64,000 bases of DNA from Saccharopolyspora thermophila (GTDB taxonomy: Bacteria > Actinomycetota > Actinomycetes > Mycobacteriales > Pseudonocardiaceae), in contig NZ_BMMT01000002.1 of the NCBI RefSeq assembly GCF_014646075.1, positions 496,001 through 560,000 on the forward strand. Direction: 5' to 3'. Numbering within the stretch: the stretch's first letter is position 1; the number at the start of each line of letters is the position of its first letter. The position numbers were made by a program, and so were the translations under genes. The notes below the pieces were generated by a model. That model was not told the DNA's origin. It worked only from the letters and a program-made list of their open reading frames with translations, and ran no database searches. Below are positions 30,684 to 39,220 of this stretch, one piece after another.

Positions 30684-31287
30684 CCCGGCAGACCCGAGGG
30701 CCGCCGCCCTGTCCCTGCGCCGCAGCCCGCTGGCGGACCGGGCCGCCGAGCTCGCCGAGCGCGGCGGCGAGCGCGTCCGCCTCACCGAGGAGCCGTTCCT
30801 GACCCAGGTGGACCTGCGGGTGCACCCGGGCAGCCCGGCGGTGGCGCGCATCGAGCACGCCCTCAACCTGGCGCTGCCGCACCACGAACCGAACCGGGTC
30901 AGCGGCGACGAGACCGCGGCGGCGCTGTGGCTGGGCCCGGACGAGTGGCTGCTGGTGGCGCCCGACGGCCACGCCGAGCGCGTGGTAAGCGCGGTCCGGG
31001 GCGCCCTCGCCGACTCCTTGGGGTCCACAGTGGACGTCTCGGCGAACCGGACGACGCTGCGCCTGTCCGGCCCGATGGCTCGCGAGGTCCTGGAGAAGGT
31101 GTGCTCCCTGGACCTGCACCCGCGGTCCTTCGGCCCGGGCCGCTGCGCCCAGACCCTGGTGGGCCGCACCCAGGCGATTCTCTGGCAGCTGAGTGCCGAA
31201 CCGGCCTACCGCCTGCTGGTCCGCTGCTCGTTCGCGAACTACCTGGCGGACCTCCTCCTGGACGCGATGGGTGAATTCACCACCTGA
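30670..31287 (+). CDS. soxG: Sarcosine oxidase gamma subunit
   Basis: 205 residues from GTG 30670, overlapping the end of soxA by 14 bases, with GAGGAGG just upstream. Gamma-subunit features: [15 protein letters not shown], the [20 protein letters not shown] block, [20 protein letters not shown], and [15 protein letters not shown]. It packs against the THF domain of alpha. Last gene of the operon; a hairpin follows 22 bases later. Confidence 0.95.
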   Translation: MTVASPADPRAAALSLRRSPLADRAAELAERGGERVRLTEEPFLTQVDLRVHPGSPAVARIEHALNLALPHHEPNRVSGDETAAALWLGPDEWLLVAPDGHAERVVSAVRGALADSLGSTVDVSANRTTLRLSGPMAREVLEKVCSLDLHPRSFGPGRCAQTLVGRTQAILWQLSAEPAYRLLVRCSFANYLADLLLDAMGEFTT

Positions 31288-31308
31288 TCACCGGAGACAC
31301 CGACCACA

Positions 31309-31338
31309 TGCGGGGCGCCCTTCGCCGGGCACCCCGCA
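31309..31338. terminator. Hairpin between sox operon and the opposing oxidoreductase gene
   Basis: TGCGGGGCGCCC and GGGCACCCCGCA form a 12-base stem with one C-A mismatch around a six-base loop. Sits between converging gene ends (31287 and 31360), so it can serve both. Confidence 0.7.
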
Positions 31339-31359
31339 CTCGTCTGACCACCGCGGATG

Positions 31360-32556
31360 TCAGGTTCTGGCCAGCAGGGGAGCGGGGGACGGGGCGAGCG
31401 CGGTGACCAGGCGACGGCGGTGGACCGCGAACTGCTTCGGGCTGTTCATCGCGAACACCGCCGTCGTGCGGCCGCGGCGCTGGTAGGTCGCCACGAACCG
31501 GCGTGCCTTCAGCGAGCCATCCACGATGGTGATCCGGTCCTTCGGGCCCGCATACCCCGCGAACTGCAGCGTCGAACCGTACTGCCGGGACCAGAAGTGC
31601 GGCACTCCCGTGTAGGTGGCGACCGTGTGGCCCGCCAGCAGGTTGCGCACCGCCACCGGAGGCTGGTTCATCGCCGTGGACCAGTGGTCGCTGCGCACCG
31701 TGTGCGAGCGGTGCACCGGCTGGTAGCGGGCGACGGCGCCGACCGCCACCACGTTCGGCAGCGACGTCACGCAGCCGGAGTCGGTGACCACGCCGTCGCG
31801 CAGCTTCAGCCCGGAACCGCGCAGCCAGCGCGTGGCCGGTTCCGCGCCCACCTCGACGACCACCACGTCGGCCGGGATGACCCGCCCGTCGGCGAGTTCG
31901 ACGCCGGTGACCCGGTCCTCGACGAGCACCCGGCTGGCCGGGGTCCCGCACCACACCCGGACCCCGTGGTCCTCGTGCTGGGCGAAGCACAGCGGCGCCA
32001 GCTCGATGCCGAGGGTTCGCGCCAGCGGCAGGTGCTGGGCGTCGACCAGCGTGACCTGCGCGCCCAGCGAACGGCAGGTGGAGGCGATCTCGGTGCCGAT
32101 CAACCCGCCACCGACCACCACCACGCGCGCGCCCGCGCGGATGTCCTCGCGCAGCGCCATCGCATCGTCGAGCGTGCGCAGCCGGTGGCAGCCGGGGATG
32201 TCGGCCTCGCCGGGCAGCGTCCGCCTGGTCGAACCGGTGGCCAGCACGACGCCGTCGGCGCGGACCTCGCTGCCGTCGGCGAGCACGACGGCACCGCGCC
32301 GGGGGTCCAGCCGGACGGCGGCCACACCCAACCGCCACTCCGCGTTGAGGTCCGCTTCCTCCTGTTCGGTGCCCAACAGGAGCTCGTCCGGCTGTACTGT
32401 GCCTGCCAGGAACTCCTTGGACAGCGGTGGGCGGTCGTAGGGCCGGTGGGATTCCGCGCCGATGATGACCAGGCGCCCGTCGAATCCCTGTTCACGCAGT
32501 TCCTGTGCGGCTCGCCAGCCCGCCAGGGACGAGCCGACGACCACAACGGTGTTCAT
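31360..32556 (-). CDS. FAD-dependent ferredoxin/rubredoxin reductase-like protein
   Basis: 398 residues from ATG 32556 (MNTVVVVGSSLAGWRAAQEL). Two Rossmann motifs: the FAD-binding GSSLAG variant and the NAD-binding VVVVGGGLIGTEIAS. RPYDRPPLSKEFLAGT is the signature of reductases serving Rieske or P450 systems. The final domain has the QYGSTLQFAGY block. No ferredoxin, Rieske oxygenase or P450 gene is adjacent, so its partner must be elsewhere. Divergent from an IclR gene. A part in betaine or methylamine demethylation is possible from context only. Confidence 0.88.
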   Translation of the reverse strand: MNTVVVVGSSLAGWRAAQELREQGFDGRLVIIGAESHRPYDRPPLSKEFLAGTVQPDELLLGTEQEEADLNAEWRLGVAAVRLDPRRGAVVLADGSEVRADGVVLATGSTRRTLPGEADIPGCHRLRTLDDAMALREDIRAGARVVVVGGGLIGTEIASTCRSLGAQVTLVDAQHLPLARTLGIELAPLCFAQHEDHGVRVWCGTPASRVLVEDRVTGVELADGRVIPADVVVVEVGAEPATRWLRGSGLKLRDGVVTDSGCVTSLPNVVAVGAVARYQPVHRSHTVRSDHWSTAMNQPPVAVRNLLAGHTVATYTGVPHFWSRQYGSTLQFAGYAGPKDRITIVDGSLKARRFVATYQRRGRTTAVFAMNSPKQFAVHRRRLVTALAPSPAPLLART

Positions 32557-32610
32557 GCTCGGACCACGGCCGGTGCGGCGGCCCCAGGGAATGACAACAA
32601 GCCGACCTCC

Positions 32611-32646
32611 GTTGCACAATATGGAACACCGCGTAGTATGTGCAAC
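32611..32646. promoter_or_regulatory. Inverted repeat in the reductase/IclR divergent gap
   Basis: GTTGCACA (32611-32618) is exactly complementary to TGTGCAAC (32639-32646), with 20 bases between. The left part is also an imperfect 17-base palindrome (GTTGCACAATATGGAAC). It is AT-rich and lies between divergent starts at 32556 and 32731. Likely binding site of the IclR protein encoded next door, which would then control itself and the reductase gene. Confidence 0.65.
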
Positions 32647-32730
32647 AAATCTGACCCTTTTATTGCGACAACGTCAAGAGGGACAACGGCTGGTTCCGGT
32701 ATGTGCACCTTGAGCGGATACGGTTGACCA

Positions 32731-33519
32731 GTGGGTAGCGCAGCTGAATCACGTGGAAGGAGTTCTGGCGCTCTGGTGCAGTCCGTCGATCGGGCTGTGA
32801 CCGTCTTGGAACTGCTGGCGCGCAACGGCGAGGCCGGCATTACCGAGATCGCCGGGGAGCTGGGAGTGCACAAGTCAACGGCCTCCCGGCTGGTCAGCGT
32901 GCTCGAGGCACGGGGCCTGGTGGAGCAGCTCGGCGAGCGCGGCAAGTACGCCATCGGCTTCGGCATCGTCCGGCTGGCCGGGGCGGCGACCGAGCGGATG
33001 GACCTGCCGCGGCTCGGACGGCCGTTCTGCGAGTCGCTGGCCGCCGATCTGGGCGAGACGGTCAACATCGCGATCCGGGACAACGACGTGGCCATCAACA
33101 TCAGCCAGGCTCGCGGCCCCGCCGCTGTCACGGCGCACAACTGGGTCGGCCAGCGCACGCCGCTGCACGCCACCTCCAGTGGCAAGGTGCTGCTGGCGCA
33201 CGCGCCGACGGAGGACCAACAGGCGATCCTGTCCCGGCCCCTGGAGCGGTACACCACCCGTACCGTCACCAACGCCACCCAGTTGCGCAAGGACTTCGAG
33301 CTCATCGTCCGCGACGGGTACGCGACCAGCTACGAGGAGCTGGAACTCGGACTCAACGCCGCAGCGGTGGCGGTCTACAACAACGAGGGCGAGGTGATCG
33401 CGGCGTTGAGCGCCTCGGGCCCGTCGTACCGCTTCTCGCGCAAACGCATGCGTGAGGTGGTCGGCGCGATGCGCGTGGCCGCGAAGGAACTCTCCGAACA
33501 GCTCGGCTTCCTCGCGTAG
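32731..33519 (+). CDS. IclR-family transcriptional regulator
   Basis: 262 residues from GTG 32731. N-terminal winged helix (SVDRAVTVLELLARNGEAG, ITEIAGELGVHKSTASRLVS, GLVEQLGERGKYAIGFG) and a C-terminal effector domain with the usual TPLHATSSGKVLLAH, DGYATSYEELELGLNAAAV and ISASG-like LSASGPSYRF blocks. The effector is unknown. It probably acts at the inverted repeat in its own upstream gap; related half-sites lie before the dimethylglycine and sarcosine oxidase genes. Confidence 0.93.
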   Translation: MGSAAESRGRSSGALVQSVDRAVTVLELLARNGEAGITEIAGELGVHKSTASRLVSVLEARGLVEQLGERGKYAIGFGIVRLAGAATERMDLPRLGRPFCESLAADLGETVNIAIRDNDVAINISQARGPAAVTAHNWVGQRTPLHATSSGKVLLAHAPTEDQQAILSRPLERYTTRTVTNATQLRKDFELIVRDGYATSYEELELGLNAAAVAVYNNEGEVIAALSASGPSYRFSRKRMREVVGAMRVAAKELSEQLGFLA

Positions 33520-33572
33520 CGCCCCGCGCAGCCGGAGGCGGGTGCACCCCGACGCGCCGATGCGTGCCCCGG

Positions 33573-35138
33573 TCAGTCGCGGGAGAGCCAGAGCTCTTCC
33601 AGGTCGAGCTGGTGCATGACCCGGCGCAGCACCTCGTCGTCGATGCGGCGGTTGTCACGGAATTGGACGAAGACGGCGCGCTCGGCCGCGAGCATCTCGC
33701 CGCGCAGGCGGCGGTACGCCGCGGTCGGGCTCTCGCCGATCTCCTCCGCCGACCGGCCCAGCCGCTCCCACGCCTGGTTGCTGCGCTGCTGCGCGGCGCG
33801 CCGCAACTGCTCGACGACGTCGCCGGGCGGCTGGGACTGCGCGGTCAGCTCGTCGAGCCGCTCGCGGGCGGCCCGCGCCGCGTTGTACTGCGCCTCGGCC
33901 TCGGCGAGCGCGTCGGTGTAGTTCTCGGTGCCGCGCACGCCCAGGGCGCTGATGACCCAGGGCAGCGTGGTGCCGTGCAGCAGCAGCGTCGCCAGCGTCA
34001 CGAAGAACGCCAGGAACAGCAGCTCGTCGCGGTGCGGGAACGGCGCCCCGGTCAGCGTGCTGGTCGGGATCGCCGAGGCCGCGGCCAGCGACACCACGCC
34101 GCGCATCCCCGCCCACGCGACGACCACCTTGTGCCGCCAGTCGGGGCCGCGGCGCCGCAGCAGTTCGGGCAGGTACATCACCGCGAAGACCCAGGCGAAG
34201 CGCGCCAGCACCACCCCGGCGGTCAGCGCCAGCCCAGCCAGCACCAACGGCGCGAACGCGGTCGACACACCCTCGACCACACTGTGCAGTTGGAGCCCGA
34301 TCAACGCGAACACGACCGCCTCCAGCAGCGTGTCGGCCGCGGCCCACACCGCCCGGTCCTGCAGCCGGGTCGCCGCGCTGCGCCACGGCGACCGGTGCCC
34401 CAGGTAGAGCCCGGCGACCACCACGGCCAGCACGCCTGAGGCGTGCACCTCCTCGGCGAACAAATACGCCACGAACGGCACGATCAACCCGACGGCGCTT
34501 TCCAACAGGTCGTCGCGCAGCAGCCGCCGCACCCGGTGCACCAGCCAGCCGATGGCGTACCCGATCACCACCCCGCCGACCGCGGCCAACAGGAACATCC
34601 CGACCCCGGCCAGCAGCGAGGAGGCGGTGCCGATGGCGGCGGCGACCGCGACGCGGTAGGCGGTGAGCGCGGTGGCGTCGTTGACCAGGCTCTCGCCGCT
34701 GAGCACGGTCATGATCCGGCGCGGCAGCCCCAGCCGCCGCCCGATCGCGGTGGCCGCCACCGCGTCGGGCGGGGCGACCACCGCGCCGAGGACCAGAGCC
34801 GCGCTCACCGGCATGCCCGGTACCAGCCACCACGCGATGACCCCGGCGACCGCGGTGCAGAACAGCACGAACCCGAACGCGAGGAGCCCGATCGCGCGCA
34901 GGTTGGCCCGGATACCGACCGTGGAGCTGTTCAGCGCCGCCGAGTACAGCAGCGGCGGCAGCACCAGCAGCAGGATCACCGACGGTTCGATCGCGTAGTC
35001 CGGTACCCCGGGGATCAACGACACGGCGAGACCGACCACCACCAGCGCGAGCGGCGCGGACAGGCCCAGCCGCCGGGCCACGGCGGTGACCGCGAGGGCC
35101 CCGGCCAGCAGGGCCATCAGCTCGGGTAGCTCGTGCAT
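33573..35138 (-). CDS. Na+/H+ antiporter, CPA1 family
   Basis: 521 residues from ATG 35138 (MHELPELMALLAGALAV). About twelve membrane helices, with the ion-site block GAVVAPPDAVAATAIGRRLG, SGESLVNDATALTAYRVAV and the later WAGMRGVVSLAAASAIP, all typical of NhaP/NHE proteins. The C-terminal 120 residues form a charged, probably coiled cytoplasmic tail (ALAEAEAQYNAARAARERLD). A run of nine C (35144-35152, nine G on the coding strand) precedes the start codon and overlaps the ribosome-binding region. In-frame translation from 35168 would put the run inside the protein. Confidence 0.93.
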   Translation of the reverse strand: MHELPELMALLAGALAVTAVARRLGLSAPLALVVVGLAVSLIPGVPDYAIEPSVILLLVLPPLLYSAALNSSTVGIRANLRAIGLLAFGFVLFCTAVAGVIAWWLVPGMPVSAALVLGAVVAPPDAVAATAIGRRLGLPRRIMTVLSGESLVNDATALTAYRVAVAAAIGTASSLLAGVGMFLLAAVGGVVIGYAIGWLVHRVRRLLRDDLLESAVGLIVPFVAYLFAEEVHASGVLAVVVAGLYLGHRSPWRSAATRLQDRAVWAAADTLLEAVVFALIGLQLHSVVEGVSTAFAPLVLAGLALTAGVVLARFAWVFAVMYLPELLRRRGPDWRHKVVVAWAGMRGVVSLAAASAIPTSTLTGAPFPHRDELLFLAFFVTLATLLLHGTTLPWVISALGVRGTENYTDALAEAEAQYNAARAARERLDELTAQSQPPGDVVEQLRRAAQQRSNQAWERLGRSAEEIGESPTAAYRRLRGEMLAAERAVFVQFRDNRRIDDEVLRRVMHQLDLEELWLSRD

Positions 35139-35143
35139 GCCTT

Positions 35144-35152
35144 CCCCCCCCC
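35144..35152. repeat. Nine-base C/G homopolymer upstream of the antiporter gene
   Basis: Nine consecutive C (G on the coding strand) lie five bases before the antiporter ATG, between or within its purine-rich ribosome site (GGGAAGG). Such runs are prone to slippage and also to sequencing error. Confidence 0.9.
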
Positions 35153-35239
35153 GCAACGCTGCGCGCACCGCGACCGGTGACGTACGTTCGACACGTCATT
35201 GTTCGGTGCAGACCGCGTGTCGACCAGCAGGAGGTTTCG

Positions 35240-35512
35240 ATGTCCGCGAACTGCGCGCACCTGCTCGCCGCGGTAAACCGCACTCCGGTGCCGGGCAGCG
35301 CGGACGGGTGCGAGGACTGCCTGGCCGCCGGCCACCACGTGTGGGCCCACCTGCGGATGTGCACCGAGTGTGGGCACGTGGGCTGCTGCGACTCCAGCCC
35401 GAACAAGCACGCCACCGCGCACTACCGGCAGACCGGACACCCGGTGGTCCGGTCGTTCGAGCCCGGCGAGTCGTGGACCTGGTGCTACGTCGACGAGCAG
35501 CTCGCCCCGTGA
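35240..35512 (+). CDS. UBP-type zinc finger protein
   Basis: 90 residues from ATG 35240, preceded by CAGGAGG. A single UBP-type zinc finger: CEDCLAAGHHVWAHLRMC, CTECGHVGCCDSS and HATAHYRQTGHPVVRSFEPG supply the cysteine/histidine ligands, ending WTWCYVDEQL. Bacterial stand-alone forms are common in actinobacteria and are often beside ion antiporters, as here, where it is divergent from the Na+/H+ antiporter. Molecular role unknown; it may be regulatory. Confidence 0.92.
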   Translation: MSANCAHLLAAVNRTPVPGSADGCEDCLAAGHHVWAHLRMCTECGHVGCCDSSPNKHATAHYRQTGHPVVRSFEPGESWTWCYVDEQLAP

Positions 35513-35555
35513 ACCCCCGGCGCCCGCGGGACACCAGGGGAGTTCGCGGTGCGCC

Positions 35556-37055
35556 TCAGAGTTCCTCGGCGGCCTCCTCGATGGACTCGCCCCGGCCGAG
35601 GCGGCTCCGGTGCTGGCTGTAGGCGAAGTAGACGACCAGCCCGATCAGCATCCAGATGCCGAACCGGACCCAGGTCCAGCCGACCAGGTTGATCATCAGG
35701 TACAGGCACGCGACCGCGGCCAGGATCGGGATGACCGGCGACCCAGGCACCCGGAACGCCCGCGGCAGGTCCGGCCGGGTCCTGCGCAGCACCAGCACGC
35801 CGATGGACACCAGCACGAACGCGAACAGGGTGCCGATGTTGGTCATCTCGGCGAGCACGTTGATCGGGGTGAACGAGGCGATGATCGCCACCACGATCCC
35901 GGTGATCACGGTGATCCGGTAGGGCGTGCGGAACTTCTTGTGCACCTTGGCGAACCACACCGGCAGCAGGCCGTCCCGGCTCATCGCGAAGCCCACGCGG
36001 GCCTGCCCCAGCATCAGGATGAGGATGACCGTGGTGAGCCCGGCGATGGCGCCGAGCGAGACCAGGCCCGCCGCCCAGGGCGCCCCGATCGCCTCGAACG
36101 CGGTGGCCATCGGCGCCGCGGTGTTGAGCTGGTCGTACTTGACGATGCCGGTCATCACCAGCGACACCAGCACGTACAGGACCGAGCAGACGGCCAGCGA
36201 ACCGATGATGCCGATCGGCATGTCGCGCTGCGGCCTGCGGGTCTCCTCCGCACCGCTGGCGACGATGTCGAAGCCGATGTATGCGAAGAACACCAGGGCG
36301 GCCCCGGCCACCAGACCGCTGAGCCCGTACGACCCGGTCTGCCCGAAGAGCACGTTGACCACCGGTTCGTCCAGCGGCGCGGAGACGGCGCCGGGTTCCG
36401 GAGGCTGGTACGGCGGGATGAACGGGCTCCAGTTGGCGGCCTTGATGAAGAACGCGCCGAAGATGACGAAGAACAGCACCACGGCGAGCTTGATCGCCAC
36501 GACCACGTTGGTCACCGCGGCGCTGAGCCGGATGCCGACCACCAGGACGACGGTCAGGATCAGCGCGATGATCGCGGCCGGCAGGTTCATCACACCCCCG
36601 GCGCCGGGCGCGGCGGTCAGCTCCGCGGGCAGCGCCAGGCCGACCGACTGCAGCGCCGCGACGAAGTACCTCGACCAGCCCACCGACACCGTCGAGGCGC
36701 CCACAACGAACTCCAGCATCAGGTCCCAGCCGATGATCCAGGCGAGGAACTCGCCCAGCGACGCGTAGGAGAAGGTGTAGGCGGACCCGGCGACCGGCAC
36801 GACCGAGGCGAACTCGGCGTAGCACAGCGCGGCCAGCCCGCACGCGATGCCGGAGATGACGAACGAGATCGCGATGCCCGGCCCGGCGTCGGTGGCCGCG
36901 GCGACCCCGGTGAGGACGAAGATGCCGGTGCCGATGATGGCGCCGATGCCGATGCCCAGCAGATCGACGGCGCGGAGTACCCGTCGCAGCCGGAACTCGG
37001 GGGCCTCCGCGTCGCGAATGGACTGCTCGACCGATTTGACGCGCATGATGCTCAT
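35556..37055 (-). CDS. APC-family amino acid permease
   Basis: 499 residues from ATG 37055, six bases after GGAGG. Starts SIMRVKSVEQSIRDAE with the cationic amino acid transporter hallmark LRRVLRAVDLLGIGIGAIIG and TGIFVLTGVAA. About twelve membrane helices; IGFDIVASGAEETRRPQRDM is the conserved loop of the bacterial CAT-like group (YfnA/YhdG type). It probably imports amino acids with protons; substrate unknown. Monocistronic as far as can be seen. Confidence 0.93.
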   Translation of the reverse strand: MSIMRVKSVEQSIRDAEAPEFRLRRVLRAVDLLGIGIGAIIGTGIFVLTGVAAATDAGPGIAISFVISGIACGLAALCYAEFASVVPVAGSAYTFSYASLGEFLAWIIGWDLMLEFVVGASTVSVGWSRYFVAALQSVGLALPAELTAAPGAGGVMNLPAAIIALILTVVLVVGIRLSAAVTNVVVAIKLAVVLFFVIFGAFFIKAANWSPFIPPYQPPEPGAVSAPLDEPVVNVLFGQTGSYGLSGLVAGAALVFFAYIGFDIVASGAEETRRPQRDMPIGIIGSLAVCSVLYVLVSLVMTGIVKYDQLNTAAPMATAFEAIGAPWAAGLVSLGAIAGLTTVILILMLGQARVGFAMSRDGLLPVWFAKVHKKFRTPYRITVITGIVVAIIASFTPINVLAEMTNIGTLFAFVLVSIGVLVLRRTRPDLPRAFRVPGSPVIPILAAVACLYLMINLVGWTWVRFGIWMLIGLVVYFAYSQHRSRLGRGESIEEAAEEL

Positions 37056-37280
37056 GGGTGGCCTCCTCACCCTGGTGCCCCAGCAGGTCGGTTGGCCCGC
37101 TCGCGCGTGGCGCGCTGAGCACCAGGATTGTGGCTGACATCACAAGTGGCAAGATGGTCAAGGACATCGTGAGGCGGCCGTGATCGGGGCCGTGGCGGCC
37201 TTCGCGCGACGCGCCGGGCCGGCAAAGCGCGGAGCGCAGCTGGTCGTACGAACGCGGTGTCCTGCTGCCGCTGCGGTGAA

Positions 37281-37667
37281 TCAGTTCTGGCGGGTTGTCG
37301 GGTTGCGCCACTGCTCGTCGAGTGCGGCGGCCGCCGTGGTCGTGGTCTCCTCGTCGAGCCTGTCCGGGTCGACCCGCGGTTGCCGCAGCGTGCCAGGAGC
37401 GGCGACCGGTTCGAGGTCCGGGCGGGTCGGCTCGCGCCGCCGGGCCGGCGGGGCCATGGCGCGGGGCCGCGGTGGGGCCGGTTGGCTGCCGCTGAGGTAC
37501 AGACCCTGCAGGACGAGTAGGACCACGCCGACCGCGAGCGAACCCGCGGCCAGCCACATGCCCCATGGGGCGCGGCCGAACCACCACAGCGCCGTTGGCA
37601 CCCCGCACGCCACGCCGCACACGATCGCCAGCAGGTGGAACAGCAGGTGGACGGCGTAGCCTCTCAC
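37281..37667 (-). CDS. Hypothetical membrane protein with two helices
   Basis: 128 residues from the GTG at 37667, chosen because GGGGAGG lies ten bases upstream; the open frame extends to 37850 but that part has no protein-like order. Two hydrophobic helices (HLLFHLLAIVCGVACGVPTA and MWLAAGSLAVGVVLLVLQGL), then a proline- and charge-rich cytoplasmic tail with a run of threonines. Not recognised. Confidence 0.6.
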   Translation of the reverse strand: MRGYAVHLLFHLLAIVCGVACGVPTALWWFGRAPWGMWLAAGSLAVGVVLLVLQGLYLSGSQPAPPRPRAMAPPARRREPTRPDLEPVAAPGTLRQPRVDPDRLDEETTTTAAAALDEQWRNPTTRQN

Positions 37668-38031
37668 GACCCGGTTACCTCCCCTGGAATGCGATGGCGC
37701 AGCCGGAAGAATCTTCGGGCTGGAACGAACACGCCCGCCGCTCGCGAGCGGTTGCCCGGACATGTTCCGCGTCACACGGCGCGTCGCGAGGGGATCGGAC
37801 CCCGGCGCCGATGGTAGCGCTCGTCGCGCCGCACCGACCGGAGCGAACAAGTCGGGAAATCTGACGAATGTGATCTTTTTTCACCTGTTCGGGGGAGCGC
37901 CGAGCGACGCGCCCAGCGGCCCCGACCTGCCGGAACTACCGTGAATCACAGCAGGTCCGCCGCGTCAACCGGGCAGTGGTGCGGCTGCCGGTCCGCCCCG
38001 GACGTGCGGTCTGCAACGCGGTGGGGGGGTG
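37668..38031. other. 364-base intergenic stretch between two small membrane protein genes
   Basis: Divergent upstream region of the hypothetical genes at 37667 and 38032. It contains an AT-rich island around 37856-37890 (GTGATCTTTTTTCAC, ends complementary) that could hold promoters. I see no gene, RNA or known riboswitch in it. Confidence 0.4.
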
Positions 38032-38394
38032 ATGCCGGTGACCAATTCACTGGCTGGATTCGCGCTGGCTGCCACGGTCGGTCTGGGAGCGATTCCGGTG
38101 TGGCTCGTCGTGATGGCGTGGGTGGAGCGGATGATGCTCGGCCCCGGTCGGCTTCGGCGTGAGTCCGAACGCACTCGAACACCCGCGCGCCGCGGTGCGT
38201 CGGTGCTCGTGGTGGTGGCGATGGCCCACAAGGCGCTCGGCTGGCCCGGCGCGGTGCCCGCGTGGCGCCGCCGGTGCACGGCCTGTGCCGACGGGCCGGG
38301 CGCGATGCGCCGGCCCGGTCGGCGGCACCGCTTCGACCGGCCTACAACACGTGGCAGTCGGCGAAGTCGAAACCGGGCGAGACCACGCAGGTGA
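38032..38394 (+). CDS. Possible small membrane protein
   Basis: Up to 120 residues from ATG 38032 (GTG 38029 also in frame), with a GGGGGGGT purine run just upstream. The first 35 residues (MPVTNSLAGFALAATVGLGA, then IPVWLVVMAWVERMML) look like a genuine membrane anchor. The rest becomes arginine-rich and overlaps the 3' end of the opposing gene by 53 bases. Codon third positions are less GC-rich than in neighbours. Either a small real protein or a chance frame. Confidence 0.3.
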   Translation: MPVTNSLAGFALAATVGLGAIPVWLVVMAWVERMMLGPGRLRRESERTRTPARRGASVLVVVAMAHKALGWPGAVPAWRRRCTACADGPGAMRRPGRRHRFDRPTTRGSRRSRNRARPRR

Positions 38395-39118
38395 CCAGCG
38401 TTTCGACCGTCGCAGCGGCGGTCGCCCGCTGCCAGGTCCCGGCCGGGACCACCGCCTGCGGCGTCTGCCCGGCACCCGCCCCGAGCACGATCTGGTCGGG
38501 CTTCGCCGCGGGTTGTGCGCCGCGCCCGCCCAGCGACAGCGTCAGCGGTCCGCCCCGGTGCCACAGCCACAGCTCGTCGGAACCCACGGTGTGCCAGGCG
38601 GAACGCTGCCCGGGCGGCAGCAGGAAGTAGATCGCCGTGGCCGACGGGCGCTCGCCCTGCGGTGCGTCGACCGGGACCGCGCTGGTCCACGTGCGCCGGT
38701 ACCAGCCGCCCTCCGGGTGCGGCAGCAGGTCGAACTCCTCGGCGGTGCGGCAGCGCGTCTCCAGGGCCAGGAAACGGCCCGCGGCGTCGCGCCGGGCGTA
38801 GCGAACCCCGATCACCGCCTCCCGCTCGAGTGGACCGTAGACGTGCGGGAACAACGCGTCGGCGGGGACGCCGTCGGGAGGTGCCGGGGCGGCGGCCTCC
38901 CAGCGCACCGGCGCCGACAGCCGCGCCGGGTCCAGTTCCAGCGCCACCATCGGTTCGTCGACGTCGCGGTAGAACCGGTTGGCGACCGCCAGCGCGGTGT
39001 GTACGTCTGGCGAGCAGTGCACGAATCCGTCGACGTCGAGGGTGCCGCGGATCGGCGCGGTCCGATCGGCGTGGAAGATGCTCAACGGCAGCAGGTGCAG
39101 CAGCGTGGCGTCAGTCAC
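38342..39118 (-). CDS. DUF952-DUF985 (cupin) fusion protein
   Basis: 258 residues. The N-terminal ~115 residues match DUF952: LLPLSIFHADRTAPIRGTLD, DGFVHCSPDVHTALAVANRF, EPMVALELDPARL, and FPHVYGPLEREAVIGV. The C-terminal ~130 residues match DUF985, a cupin: FDLLPHPEGGWYRRTW, SATAIYFLLPPGQRSAWHTV, ELWLWHRGGPLTLSL, and PAGTWQRA with VSPGFDFADCHVL at the end. Both domains are usually separate small proteins. Function of either is unknown; the cupin may bind a sugar or small metabolite. Confidence 0.9.
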   Translation of the reverse strand: MTDATLLHLLPLSIFHADRTAPIRGTLDVDGFVHCSPDVHTALAVANRFYRDVDEPMVALELDPARLSAPVRWEAAAPAPPDGVPADALFPHVYGPLEREAVIGVRYARRDAAGRFLALETRCRTAEEFDLLPHPEGGWYRRTWTSAVPVDAPQGERPSATAIYFLLPPGQRSAWHTVGSDELWLWHRGGPLTLSLGGRGAQPAAKPDQIVLGAGAGQTPQAVVPAGTWQRATAAATVETLVTCVVSPGFDFADCHVL

Positions 39119-39220
39119 CCGGCCAGTCTCTCGCGACCGACGGGCCGCGCGCGATCAGGGAACGGCGTGGCGGGGACATAGGATCTCCTCCGGGTTGCCG
39201 GTCGTGCCGAAGGAGGAGGC

